From NCBI GenBank assembly GCA_002633025.1, contig NMRB01000231.1:382111-446110 (forward strand): a stretch of DNA of 64,000 nt, read 5' to 3'. The position numbers and the translations under genes were made by a program. Below the pieces are notes generated by a model. The model had not been told where the DNA came from and searched no databases. It saw only the letters and a program-made list of their open reading frames with translations. Shown one piece after another: positions 30,231-41,677 of this stretch. This DNA is from Notospermus geniculatus (taxonomy: Eukaryota > Nemertea > Pilidiophora > Heteronemertea > Lineidae). Within the stretch, counting starts at the first letter, position 1. The number at the start of each line of letters is the position of its first letter.

Positions 30231-31152
30231 ACCTTCACAGGTGCTGTCGACGTATGACAGTGACCTAAATCAAGTGGCTGATCCGACAACTTTAATTGTT
30301 GTATTAGCCTAGGCCTACTTAATCTTTGAATCAAACCATTCACTAACGAATCATTTCATTGTCGTCAGAAGTCAGTCACCAGTTGGAAATGCTTTGACCT
30401 GGTGACAAATCCAGGCCCTTGTATAGGCCTACAATTCCACGAAGACAGGTCAAGTAGTTTTGTGTTGAGGGATATGCCTCATTGATGACATTAATGATTG
30501 CAGCCAATGGTAACTCACCAAATTACGGCACAGACAGGACCTATGCGTGTTGGCCTGTGGTGCTGACGCAGACCTACTTTATAGGCCTATATAAGCGGGG
30601 TAAGAGCGTAAGCCTTTTTATCCTATATTTTCCTTCCCATCATCGAAGACAACGTGTGATTATTGTCTTAGTTCTCTGGTAAGTCGAGATTTTGTCGGAA
30701 TGGTTGGGGCAGTACATGTAAATGTACCGCCGGTAGATCAAAACAATACCAAGAATGATAATATGGAACTGAGTTAGGGAGCTTTTATTAATTACCGTGT
30801 GGAGCATGATGATGAGGCCAATTGAAATCAGCCTATTCACTCCATGGTCTACATCGTCCTGTACTCTTTTTGGAGACCATTGTATGTTTTGGGGGAGTGT
30901 GGTAGGCATAGGGCCCAGCCGTCACCTTGCAGCCGGCGTCATGAAGATCCAGCAGACCATACGGCGGTGTAACAGTAAAGAGTATCCCTCTGTAAAAAGT
31001 GTCCGCTTCTAGAAACCAACTGTCAAATTGTTCACAGGACATTCTTCCAGGGGGCATTCTTTCCTTTCACACCTGCATCCAGTGATAACTGGTAAGCTCT
31101 CTTTTGGTTTTCAGATTTCTACATCAATCAAGATAACGAAAAATCAGTAAAA

Positions 31153-31956
31153 ATGGCCGAAATCAACGTCAGCGTCAGCATTGCTATTGTCATATCGGTT
31201 GTCCTTGGAGAGCTGTTCTCACTCATTTGGTATCATGAGAAAATGCCATGGGGGACCGCTTATGGCAACAGATACCTCCTGACGGCCATTGTTTCAGATG
31301 TCGGACTCTGCATCCTGACGCAGTATCTGATGGAGTGAGTATCCATCAAATTTTCAGATTTCATCACCGATATAATCCCTGGTTTGCCTGTCTAAAGGAT
31401 TATCAGCGATTATACCTCAAAATAAATCTTTTTGTAATGAATTAATGCTGGTGGTGTAAAAAAGATAGATTTGCCGTAATCAAAAACATGAGAACCGGTC
31501 GAAATTCGCTGCGAGCCCCGCCTATTTTTCTTACCAGTCATGTTAGAGTCGATCATCCCGAGGAACTCGGCCCATTTGTGGTCCCTACCCCTCCAATATT
31601 GTAGAGGGCGGTCGTCGGTGGTGATCGTTTCGGAATCACATGCTGCGACGATAGCCACCGCCCAATTTCTCTCGCCCGAAATTGGTCCAGACTCATTGAT
31701 TCGTGGATCTCCGCAGTACTCTATTTTTACCATTTCATCAATTTCCTCTTTCAGCAAATACTGGAGTGTCTCCGAATGGGAACATGCCATGAAGCTTGCC
31801 GTCTTCCTGGGACTCATCTACGCCTGTCTTGACGCACCCTTCGCTGTCCACAACGGAAAGTCACTCGTCAATTTTTTCTTCCACGTGGCACACAAAATTC
31901 TCCTCATGTTCGTCATCTCATTCTCCCTAGTTTACTTCAAGCATTTTAAATTCTAG
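31153..31956 (+). CDS. DUF1761-family four-span membrane protein
   Basis: Two exons (31153-31334 and 31755-31956, phase 2, GTGAGT donor and CTTTCAG acceptor) encode 127 residues. About four hydrophobic segments are visible: ISVVLGELFSLIW near the start, AIVSDVGLCILTQYLM, KLAVFLGLIYACLDAPF, and a C-terminal KILLMFVISFSLVYF. The WYHEKMPWG stretch after the first span and the paired-helix arrangement match the DUF1761 family of small integral membrane proteins, whose function is not known. The ATG follows a likely acceptor (TTTTCAG ending at 31114), so a non-coding 5' exon lies upstream. The gene converges on CPSF3, with stops about 1 kb apart. The gene model is firm; the family call is from pattern recognition. 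Confidence 0.75.
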
Positions 31957-32238
31957 TGAAATGGACGTACTCCTGTCAACAGAACTTTGTCCACACTCAA
32001 ATGAAAACTTATTAGGCCATCAACTCGGGACCCTACATTTCGATCGATCGGCGTCCTTCGCCGTCAGGGATGGCCACGTCAAGCGCTACCTGTACTAAAA
32101 GGCCAACTTTGTCATTTTGACCTACAATGTAACTCATGAGTTGGGTGTCATGTGATTACTCAGGACAAATTTTAGCGTGCACAGTTGGAAGTCCACTGAT
32201 GATAACCTGTATTTTGTATACCTATGTGTAATCAAATG

Positions 32239-32244
32239 AATAAA
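32239..32244 (+). promoter_or_regulatory. Poly(A) signal of the DUF1761 gene
   Basis: AATAAA lies 283 bases after the stop codon, followed by a T-rich stretch (CTTTTTCT). Confidence 0.5.
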
Positions 32245-32550
32245 TCTTTTTCTACTCTATTAATTACTTTCTGTGATCCATTAACTGTCCACTTGAGATA
32301 CGACTCAACACTCAGAATCAGTGCCTCGAATCGGTTAGTGTTTCTGGCATTACAGCATTTTAGATGGGTTCTCCCAAGACCAGGATTTATACCCACAGAT
32401 CCCATTCTATTGTTCAGATTTCTATATAATTGACAAAACTTCAGGATAAATAAGGTGCCCCCTCCCTGCGCAATCCCTCCCATGAAAATGACATGATTCT
32501 GATGAGTCAACGAACAGGGTGTGTGGGGTGTGGGGGGGGGAGAGGGAGGG

Positions 32551-32597
32551 GGTGAAGTAACAAAGAACGCATGGGTGAAGTAACAAAGAACGCATGT
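32551..32597. repeat. 23-bp direct duplication
   Basis: GGTGAAGTAACAAAGAACGC plus ATG occurs twice in tandem after a G-rich run. Confidence 0.85.
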
Positions 32598-32957
32598 CAA
32601 CATTTCATACAACAATGTGCAGTTTTGTATAAAAATTCATTACAAACATGATCATTTTATAAATGTTACATACAACTAGAACAAGATGAGACACCAGATA
32701 TCGAACCGAGTTGATTCAAAGAATCCACTAGCTGTCCTTGATATGACTGAAACAGCCAGTTTTAGGTGCAGGAGTCAACAGAGATTCCAATTTATACACC
32801 GGTCAAACAACCCAATTCTTGACACTGCATTCTCTTTGGAACAGCAACAGCAAACATTCTGAAAACTGTAAGCTCTGGCAAAACAGCATTCCAAATCCTT
32901 GACTTGTGGTTCCTTGGCCTCCTGAAGTCTTCAACATACCTCCCCGTACTTAACATT

Positions 32958-35900
32958 TCAAACCTGGACTTTTGTTATGGACTTATGGAGCTTACTGACT
33001 GCTGTCTGCACCATCTGCTGTAGGCCATCATCTTCATCACACTCCACTCTCTGAATATAGAAGTCAAATGGACATGAGGCAATGGAGGAAACGGTGGCGC
33101 CAATGGGATTTTTTCACCATCGACATGACTCTAAAGACACCTATTCACATGACAGCAAAGTATTATTCTAATTTCTACATAAAAAACTTACATCAGACTT
33201 TCCCAAGCTGCCAAGAACACTTACCCTTGTATCCAAATTGATGCTGGCAATCTTTCCATCCACAGTAACATTGAGTTTGTCTCCCTTGATAAGTTTCGGT
33301 AGACTCTCTCGACCGAACATATCTGTCAGTAATTCATACAGACATTCTCTGAAATGCATTTTGTCAACCTTGACGAGGCCTGGCAAATCTGAAAGATGAA
33401 GCCATCAATATATCAGTTTTCTCCAGAATAAAGAGAAGACTTACTCTCTACAGGTCACGTATACACTTGAGCCATTTCTGCAGCTAGTTACCCCTCGAAT
33501 TCAGTGAACAGCATCTTCTGCCAACACTGCCTCACATCTTATGGCACTGTTATTATCTGTAATTATAAAAGATAATGTCCAACTCATGAAACAATGATCT
33601 TACTTGATTTTCTAAGAGCTGCCTCTGACTCTGCCTTCAGCACCACAGTAAGAACTGCATCAGCATACATGTCATTGACTGGGTTAGCTATCCATTCAAT
33701 CACAACCATCTGCTGTTCCAAGATGACACTGACTTGCTTAAAGATACGGAAGATAATCCTTTCCCCAATTTCAATCCTCTCAACATCACCAGCCAACTGG
33801 GTGAGGAAGTACTGAAGCAGCTGTGGTGACCCTGAGTAGGCGATGCTCTGCTGCTGTGTGACGGTGCTGGTCGCCAGGTTGGTGTAATCTGAAAAAGTGG
33901 TTCACTTGATTCAGAGACAGCTCCAAAGCGGAAATTCACAAATGATAACAATAAGTATGAAGCTTTTATACGGGTATTGTGCTTTCCACTGAAGTAGAGT
34001 CAAAAGTGCTTCATATTATTACCCCAGTCTCTCCAGAAATCAACCCCATGACCTCTTGGTCTCGTGTCTGCACCACTGCCAAGCAGAACAGAATTCAAGT
34101 GGGCCTTGACTGGCAGTCTGTTGCCAACACCTCCCCCAGTTAGCTTTTATGGAGGTACCTACTCTGTAAGTCTGATGGTGCGATGATGTGATAGTTGAAA
34201 TTTCTCTTCACAAGGATCCCTGACACTTGGCTGACTTCACCCCTGTCTGGTCTCAGAGCAGCAAGTGTGCCGACAATCTTGGCCATCTTCTCACCCCGGA
34301 ATGTCAGTTCCACTGCTTGCGTATTCCTCGGATTGTAAACCTCCACAATGTTTTCCTCATCATCTTCATATTCTCGGATTAAGGCAGCTTTCAACCTTCC
34401 CATCTCATTTTGCTCACCGTGCACCAAAACCTGAGGAAGAAATAACGAAAATGGTAGAGGTGTCATCTAACTTTACACTTGAAGTATCCTAAAACTTTTT
34501 AGTAGAACTCACAAGAGTTGCTTATTCAGAGCCACTGAATGACACTGAATGACTCAATGGATCTTAAGGAAAGGACAGTTTTTTGCACCCTGGTTTTATA
34601 TTTTACTTACAATGTGTGGAGGTCGAAGTGCCCTGATGAATTCACTGGTCTGTTGATAATCCGTGTGAGCTGAGAATGAGATGTAGTCAACTGAACACTT
34701 CATGGGTAACTTCTGGCCACTCATGGTGACCACTTCTTCAGGTTCTGATAAGATATGCTGAAAGAAGATGACGAGAGTGTTTGATTTGATTTTCATGATG
34801 GTCCCTACCCGACTCACCATCACTGATCTTTCAAACACTGATAATTCTAGAGAAAACTGCACACCCCTCACTACAAGTCTCCACACTGGCCACATTTTAA
34901 CTCACTATTCAAATATAAAGTGGGAGGCTGGACTCTTCTAGTGAGGGGTGTGTAACAGGAGGGAAAACTTGAACTCACCTTAGCCAATGTTCCTTCCACA
35001 CAATAACCAGCAATAATAACTCCATTCCTCTTGTCCGTACACCAGTTCTCAAACAGTTCCCTGGAGAGACCACTCTGCATCATACCAGGACTTGCCATGA
35101 CGACAGATGGACCAATATCCTCAAAGTGATCCATGCTCTGAAATGGGAAGTCAATGCAATTTTAAACATTTCAGTACCAGAGCTTTTTTGCATCAGTTCG
35201 TTTGAATGCCGAGTCCCATTAAGTAATATGATGTTACTGCCGCAACTCACAGTAAGTGTTACATATATATGATTCTGGGTGGTTACCTTAAGGTTAGAAA
35301 TATGCTTGAACACAAAAGGATTACTGATAGCAATCTGACGTCTTATCTTCTCATTCATGGCCCCAATGTATGTCTGGTAGACGGTCATACACTTCTTGGC
35401 CAGGGAAGAGGCATAGTAGATGGGAATGTCATGAAGTTCCGGGTGCAGTGCCCAATACTCATCTGAAAGAAAATACACACAATGACTAAGATCAACTTAC
35501 TTGCCACTCAAGAAGAGAGTTCAATCAGAAACCCGATGTTAAAAATATACGAACCAAGGATGAGCAAGAGTTCCTGTGCTCGCCCCAAAGCAAAGACAGG
35601 TATGAGGCAGCGCCCCCCTCTGCTGACAATATCATGGACTAGACCAGTGAAACGGTTCTCACGATCCTCCCTGTTTTCATGGATGTGTGTGCCATACGTG
35701 GATTCCTGAAGAAAAAATAGGAAATAACAGAGGGAAGAAAGCTTCTTCAGAATGTGAGGTATCATGTAACACACATCTAAAAGTGGGAAACAGATTCAGT
35801 GTCTTACTGTAATGAGAACATCTGGTTTGACATTTGGAATTTCTGCCGCCATTAAATGCCTGTCCTCCTGTCTGGAAAAGTCGCCAGTGTAGAGAATCTG

Positions 35901-36998
35901 AAACAACAAACCAAGAAATGAATAACTTCACAAAACCCGGACCATTACAAAGAGATAAGAAGGACAGTGAGAATTAAGTGTACTTTAATTAGAAGATAAC
36001 AAAATGTCTTAACATTTCTGAGAAAAAACTGCCACGCCTACCTTTACACCTGCAATTTCCAACATAAACATAGCCGCTCCCAATACATGGCCAGCATTGT
36101 AACACCAGAATTTGACACCATTCACATCCATTTCCTGGAAGAAAGAGGTAAAATTTTCAAATGTAGTGTGATCAACAAGGGTTTAATCGTTATGTCAAAA
36201 AGTGACCTTTAATTATCCAGTTGGAGACCTTATATTTACACATTATTAATCATATCTTTGAAATCTACCTGATGAAAATTGACCGTCTCAATCTTGTCCA
36301 TACTACTCTCAATATCTGATTCACTGTACAACATCTGTTCAGTTGCTATATTGCTGACTTTGACATAATCGGACAGCAGCCAGCGGTAGATGGCTTTGGT
36401 GGCGTGGGTCATAAAACATCGCCCTTTGAATGGTGTCTTCATCAGGAACCAAGGAAGTGCTCCACAGTGGTCCAAGTGGAAGCTGAAAGATGCAAATCTG
36501 TGTCACAGAGTGCACACAAAAGGCACCAGGAAAAGTGAAAGGAAACATCTATCTGAGTTTTCAAGATACCCCCATCTCTATGGTGTTATTTCTTTGAAAA
36601 ATAGGAAAAACAGTAAAAGTGATAGGCCACCATAGGCATGATAGTGGTAGGTTATTGCATTATAACAGCAAAAAACAGACACTTACTGGCTAATCAAGAG
36701 AATATCTATGTCTTCTGGATTGATGACATCAAGGTATGGAAGTGCTTCCATACCAGACTTGCCAGGATGAATCCCACAGTCCAGCTGAAACATGAAAGAA
36801 ATTTTGTGAACCGTCTAAGAATAATGGCTGAACCTTGTGCTTGTCCTTGATTTGCAAATCTTTTTTCAATTTTCACACTGAAGTCTGAGTGAATGACAAA
36901 AATTCTGGAACTGCTCATCGCCAATTTTCCTCACCATGATTTTCTTGCCTTTGAACTGAATGAAGATACATGATCGCCCGACTTCCTGACCCGCACCT
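32958..36998 (-). CDS. CPSF3: CPSF3, pre-mRNA 3'-end endonuclease (5' partial)
   Basis: Thirteen exons in transcript order are 36935-36998, 36687-36784, 36269-36482, 36042-36134, 35808-35897, 35555-35705, 35287-35462, 34979-35137, 34611-34757, 34163-34430, 33604-33888, 33225-33388 and 32958-33050. They join in phase to about 667 codons, against 684 in human. The protein starts at [10 protein letters not shown]; about 15 N-terminal residues on a first exon ending in phase 2 are missing. The metallo-beta-lactamase HFHLDH motif spans exons 2-3, with NAGHVLGA and YTGDFSR further on. The beta-CASP part has [19 protein letters not shown] and VHGEQNEM. All metal-binding residues are present. The protein is the nuclear endonuclease that cuts pre-mRNA before polyadenylation and also processes histone mRNA. 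One intron uses a weak GTTCGT donor after exon 35555-35705. The gene is head to head with the release-factor gene. Confidence 0.97.
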
Positions 36999-37429
36999 CT
37001 GAAAGGATAATACAATTGACAGATTGAGGATAGGATATGTATCATCATCATGTGTATCTCAATCTTCATTTGCTGCATGGAGGCTGGCTACATTTATATC
37101 AGACATCACATAACAAGTTAAGCCATGTGGCTAAGGCCAGGCCCACACTACTCCAGATCGGCCTACATGCTGCACAGCAACACAGTGTATAGGCCTACAA
37201 TGTACACGGACGGCAGCACAGCACAGAACAGCATATCCACAGCATATGCAGCATGCACTGCAGAGGATGCAGACGCACGCGCAGAAGTCGAGTCGAGAGC
37301 GTTTGTTTTTTGTGCCCTTTTTGGAAAAAGATTTGCCACCAGTTTCATCATTAGGCTAAACTTTAGAATCCCCGATCGGATGTGCCTCCGCGTATGCGTG
37401 GTTGTGATTGGGTCAGTCTTGGACTAGTG

Positions 37430-37625
37430 CAAAGGTTGGAAGTTGAAAGTTGAATGGATGACATTATATTCAGTGAGATCGAAGGTTGAAGGTTGAATGA
37501 CAGCAACATCATAGTTGATATGGTCGAAAGTTGAAGGTTGCATGTACACCAATATAATTAGTAAGGTCGAAAGTTGAAGGTTGAATGACCAACATTATTA
37601 TTGATAAGGTCGAAAGTTGAAGATT
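37430..37625. repeat. Degenerate minisatellite, GTCGAAAGTTGAAGGTTG units
   Basis: About four units of roughly 48-50 bases carry AAGGTCGAAAGTTGAAGGTT followed by GAATGAC-type and ATTATTG-type text. It lies beside a microsatellite and an N gap in the CPSF3 5' region. Confidence 0.75.
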
Positions 37626-37685
37626 GCTGGTCGTATTATACTTATTTAAATATACAATGTAATACATAGTATATAATATATAATA

Positions 37686-37737
37686 GTATAATATAATATA
37701 ATATAATATAATATAATATAATATAATATAATATAAT
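37686..37737. repeat. ATAAT microsatellite at gap edge
   Basis: ATAAT is repeated about ten times and runs straight into the N gap, which probably arose because of this tract. Confidence 0.9.
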
Positions 37738-37989
37738 NNNNNNNNNNNNNNNNNNNNNNNNNNNNNNNNNNNNNNNNNNNNNNNNNNNNNNNNNNNNNNN
37801 NNNNNNNNNNNNNNNNNNNNNNNNNNNNNNNNNNNNNNNNNNNNNNNNNNNNNNNNNNNNNNNNNNNNNNNNNNNNNNNNNNNNNNNNNNNNNNNNNNNN
37901 NNNNNNNNNNNNNNNNNNNNNNNNNNNNNNNNNNNNNNNNNNNNNNNNNNNNNNNNNNNNNNNNNNNNNNNNNNNNNNNNNNNNNNNNN
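37738..37989. other. 252-N assembly gap
   Basis: The gap lies between CPSF3 exon 2 and the shared promoter region and may contain the missing first CPSF3 coding exon. Confidence 0.99.
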
Positions 37990-38433
37990 CGATTTGAATC
38001 ACTTCATAACGCCTCCCACGTAGCTAGTTAGTTTTGGCACATCCGGCTTTTGGAAGTTGCTTTTATTGGCCATTGTTTACAAAAAATGCAGGCCATGCAC
38101 AGGGCGATGCATTGTGAATGTACTGCGGGGGCGCTGATGGTTGGGCCTTTTCCGCTTCGCTGATTTTATGCTGATTAGCCATGTGCTAGGTGCGATAAGG
38201 CCTATGCAGGGTTTTGCCCACCCTTTTGTAGGGCAGGGGAAATCCCGATCCGATCATCTTTATGTCCATGTCATGACTGATGTCCATCGGCTTATAACAT
38301 TTTACTCTTTATTTTCAGTGCGGTTTGTCCTCCTTTGAGTCAGATTCTTGTCTTACCAGTACACAAGCCAAGGAACGTCTTTTGAAGTCAGTATCATCAC
38401 TGTAGCTAGGCCTACAGGCTACAGCTTCCCAAA

Positions 38434-41000
38434 ATGCGCTCAGTCTTGCATATGCCAAAGTTACATTTTTGCTGGCGGGGTAATAATATTCCTCATAATT
38501 TGTGCAATTCCACCAAAACTTTCTCCAAAAGGTGTAGCACAACCTGCCATTTCTCAAAGTATCAAAATGAAACCACAAAAGACATTTCTGTGGACAGGAA
38601 AAATGTGATTCTGAAAAGGAATACCCACTTGAAATTTTCGAACAGTTTGCCATTACCAGGATTATGTTCTCCGTCTCTCTTAAATGCTGTCGGACATTTT
38701 CAAGTCACATCTCCTGGCAGCAGGATGTACCAGACCCTAAGATCTGAAAAGTTTTCACTAGAAAACCCCGCAGTTCAGAAACATTTAAAGAAGACTCTTG
38801 AAGAATATGATGAGCTGACGACAAAGCTTCTTGAGCCAGATGGAGTTAGTGATAATGAACGAATGGGACTGGGAAAGATACATTGGAAATTGACTCCCCT
38901 GGCAGAAAGCCTGAAGGAATATGAAACAAAAAAAGTAGAATTAACGGAACTCCAGAAGATGATAGAATGTAAGTTTATAAAGTAAAAAAGTTAACGATTT
39001 AAAATTTTGTGGTGATGACACTTCTGGTAACAAAATGAAATGAGTAAAGTTGTTGTGAAGGAGTTGCATGCCACTTGATCCCATGACAGTTGATTCCATT
39101 TCTAGCTCTTGACAGCAGTGATGGTGAAATGTTGGAATTGACCAAAGAAGAAATTGCTCGTCTCATTGAAAAAATGGAACACCTTGAAGACCAGGTAATT
39201 AAGTATGCTACCCACTTATCAAATCGCCAATGACTAGTCCTTTAATCTGGCAAATTTATTTGGCAACTGGCTAACTGTATAATCATCAACCCTGAAACAT
39301 GGCACCTCAAAAATACATATCCACAGAGTTTGGGGGGTTAGGCTAAACCAAATCCCACTTGGCCAAAGTCTTGGCGATGAGAAATTTTGAGCTAGCTCCA
39401 ACCCTGCATGCAAGAGTCATTTCACTATCTGTGCCTTTCTTGTGATCTTTTCTCCTCCTACTTCAGATCCTGCATCTGATGGTTCCACCAGAGAGAATAG
39501 ATGACAGTGACATCATCCTGGAGGTCCAGGCTGGAGTTGGAGGTCAGGAGGCCATGCTGTTTACCAGAGACATCTTCACCATGTATGAAAATTATGCTGT
39601 ATGGAGGGGTTGGAAGTTTGAGATTCTTGACTGTGAACAGACAGAGTTGGGTATGTTAGCCATTAGCTGGCACATCAGGTTTACATATTTTGTCTTTTGT
39701 TACTGTATCAGTGAATCATGAAACTGCCATATTTCATTACTCTCACAAACTATGTGGTAACCTACTAAAGTATCAGTACTGACAACTTTCTTCTTACCCA
39801 AGGTGGTATAAGGAGAGCTAGTGCCAGTATCCATGGCTTGGATGTCTTCAAGTACCTCAAGTTTGAGGGTGGTGTACATCGTGTACAACGGGTGCCAGTG
39901 ACTGAGAAAACTGGCAGGATACACACAAGCACAATGACAGTGGCCATTCTGCCACAACCTCATGAGGTAGGCAGTTACGTATACAGTGGTGTTGGCTCTC
40001 CTTGAATTTGAAATGTCCAAAAAAATGATGTTCATCCTGTTGAGGAAACCCTCAGTAATGACAAGATGGGTGCCTGACAACCATTTCTGAAACCAATGAA
40101 AAAGTGCCTTGTCACAATTGGTTCTACAAAAATTTAGCCTTACTATATTCTTGTTGCAGATTGATATCCACCTGAATCCATCTGATTTGAAGATTGATAC
40201 ATTCCGAGCAAGTGGCAAAGGGGGCCAGCATGTGAATAAAACTGAAAGTGCAGTCAGGTTGACTCATATACCAACTGGTAGGTATGAAGTATTTGGAGAA
40301 GTGAAATTTTCTTTTTAGGCTAAGTTCTGATACTGTTGGAACAGGATGTTCCACTTCTATTTGTCTGGCATATACAGTCATAAACATCAAAATAATATGG
40401 GGCTGTCAGAGTGGTGCAGTGGAAACATCTAGCACTTGTCACCTCTGAGGCCCCGTTCAGTTCCTACCTCAGCCACTAAAACTTATGTCTATACCTTAAC
40501 TTCATGTTCTTTTCAGGAGTTGTGGCTGAATGCCAGGCTGATCGATCACAAATAAAGAATAGGGATACAGCTTTAAAAATTTTGAAATCAAGGTAATGTC
40601 TGACCCTCGCTCTATGGATGCATCCAACTGCCTCTCAGCCCATGTCAGCTCTATTGCACGAACTTTTGTGGAGGGCGGGTGTGTTCCACTTTTGGCCATT
40701 TGGCCCTTAAATAAAACAACTATGCCTCTTCTAACTTGCAGGTTGTACCAAAAAGAACTTGAAAAACAGAGCAACCAGCTGCAAAGTAAACGGAAGTTAC
40801 AGGTCGGTAGTCGTAGTCGGTCAGAAAAGATAAGGACATATAATTATAATCAGGACAGAATCACTGATCATAGAGTGAAGGCCACTTCACATAACCTTGA
40901 GGAATTTTTGAAGGGAAAGGAAATGTTTCATGACATGGTGGAGACGTTAATGGAGGAGTCACGAATTGAAATTCTGGAGGAAATTGTTGATGAGAATTAG
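38434..41000 (+). CDS. MTRF1L: Mitochondrial class I release factor, MTRF1L type
   Basis: Seven exons (38434-38968, 39106-39194, 39467-39650, 39803-39966, 40160-40277, 40517-40592, 40742-41000) encode 474 residues. The first about 100 residues are basic and serine-rich and look like a mitochondrial presequence with a long linker. The PCRF domain follows ([26 protein letters not shown]). The stop-codon loop is PVT in [10 protein letters not shown], the P-x-T form of bacterial RF1, without the insertion seen in MTRF1. This assigns it to the UAA/UAG-reading MTRF1L group. The catalytic GGQ is intact in [15 protein letters not shown], and the C-terminal [19 protein letters not shown] is typical. 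It should release nascent peptides on mitochondrial ribosomes. The start is the first ATG of the open frame; a TTTTCAG at 38318 suggests a spliced 5' UTR. Confidence 0.94.
40399..40475 (+). repeat. tRNA-derived SINE head in an MTRF1L intron
   Basis: GGGGCTGTCAGAGTGGTGCA gives a pol III A box (GTGGTGCAGTGG) and CCGTTCAGTTCC a decayed B box about 45 bases later. It lies on the sense strand between the exons at 40160 and 40517. Confidence 0.55.
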
Positions 41001-41336
41001 TACATGTACCAATAATTGGAGAAGTTGAACTTGAAGGATAACAGCTGCAAGATAGATTGGTTCCTGTATCTGCCACCTCCACAACCGTGGCGCTTTGCCA
41101 GCTGTGGTGGGCAGAGTCGGGAACCAGCCGAGCAGCAAGATTTGCACTACATGTACCATTACGTTACAAAATGACTGTGGTCATTAGGCCTACTGTTGTC
41201 AGCATTGTGTAGTTCTACAATAGGATCTGCACTAACATTTCTTTTACGAGTGGACCTGTTACATAAGAATTTTGTTGCAACTGGTGCTTATATCCATGCA
41301 TGTATGTATAGCTATTGCTCATTTGGTCTAGGAGAA

Positions 41337-41342
41337 AATAAA
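41337..41342 (+). promoter_or_regulatory. Poly(A) signal of MTRF1L
   Basis: AATAAA lies about 340 bases after the stop codon, upstream of the TMEM237 start by about the same distance. Confidence 0.55.
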
Positions 41343-41612
41343 TCAAGGTGAAATGTAATCTTGTCTCAGATTATTTTCTACTTTTGGAACAAAATCACTG
41401 AGTTTGGATGAGGCCACCAGATGACACCTGAGTCTGAGATCTTGTCAGTAGGAAAGAATGGTCCATTAAAAACTGCCTGGGAACAAAAGACCTTATTGTT
41501 ACACTCAAATCTGTAGCATTGGTTTCTATAGCCATGCATCTTAATTCGTCAAGGAACAATAGAAGCGGACACTTTTTACTGGGGGACAGCCCTTACTGTT
41601 ACATCGGAACGA

Positions 41613-41620
41613 TCACGTGA
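41613..41620 (+). promoter_or_regulatory. E-box TCACGTGA upstream of TMEM237
   Basis: A palindromic TCACGTGA (USF/MITF-type site) lies 57 bases upstream of the TMEM237 ATG. It abuts a dispersed repeat (41534-41604) related to sequence at 22157-22225, so part of this promoter is repeat-derived. Confidence 0.35.
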
Positions 41621-41677
41621 CGGTAGTAGATTGCAGCGCCGTCTACCGTAGAGATTGTTAGTTTATAAAGCGTCAAA

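Noticed and set aside
38000-38073. Minus-strand ATG frame (MANKSNFQKPD) as first CPSF3 exon
   Set aside because: It has no donor in the phase needed to join the exon at 36998 and does not resemble the CPSF3 N-terminus.
41600-41616. RFX-type X-box upstream of the ciliary gene TMEM237
   Set aside because: GTTACATCGGAAC only partly fits the consensus and overlaps a dispersed repeat found elsewhere.
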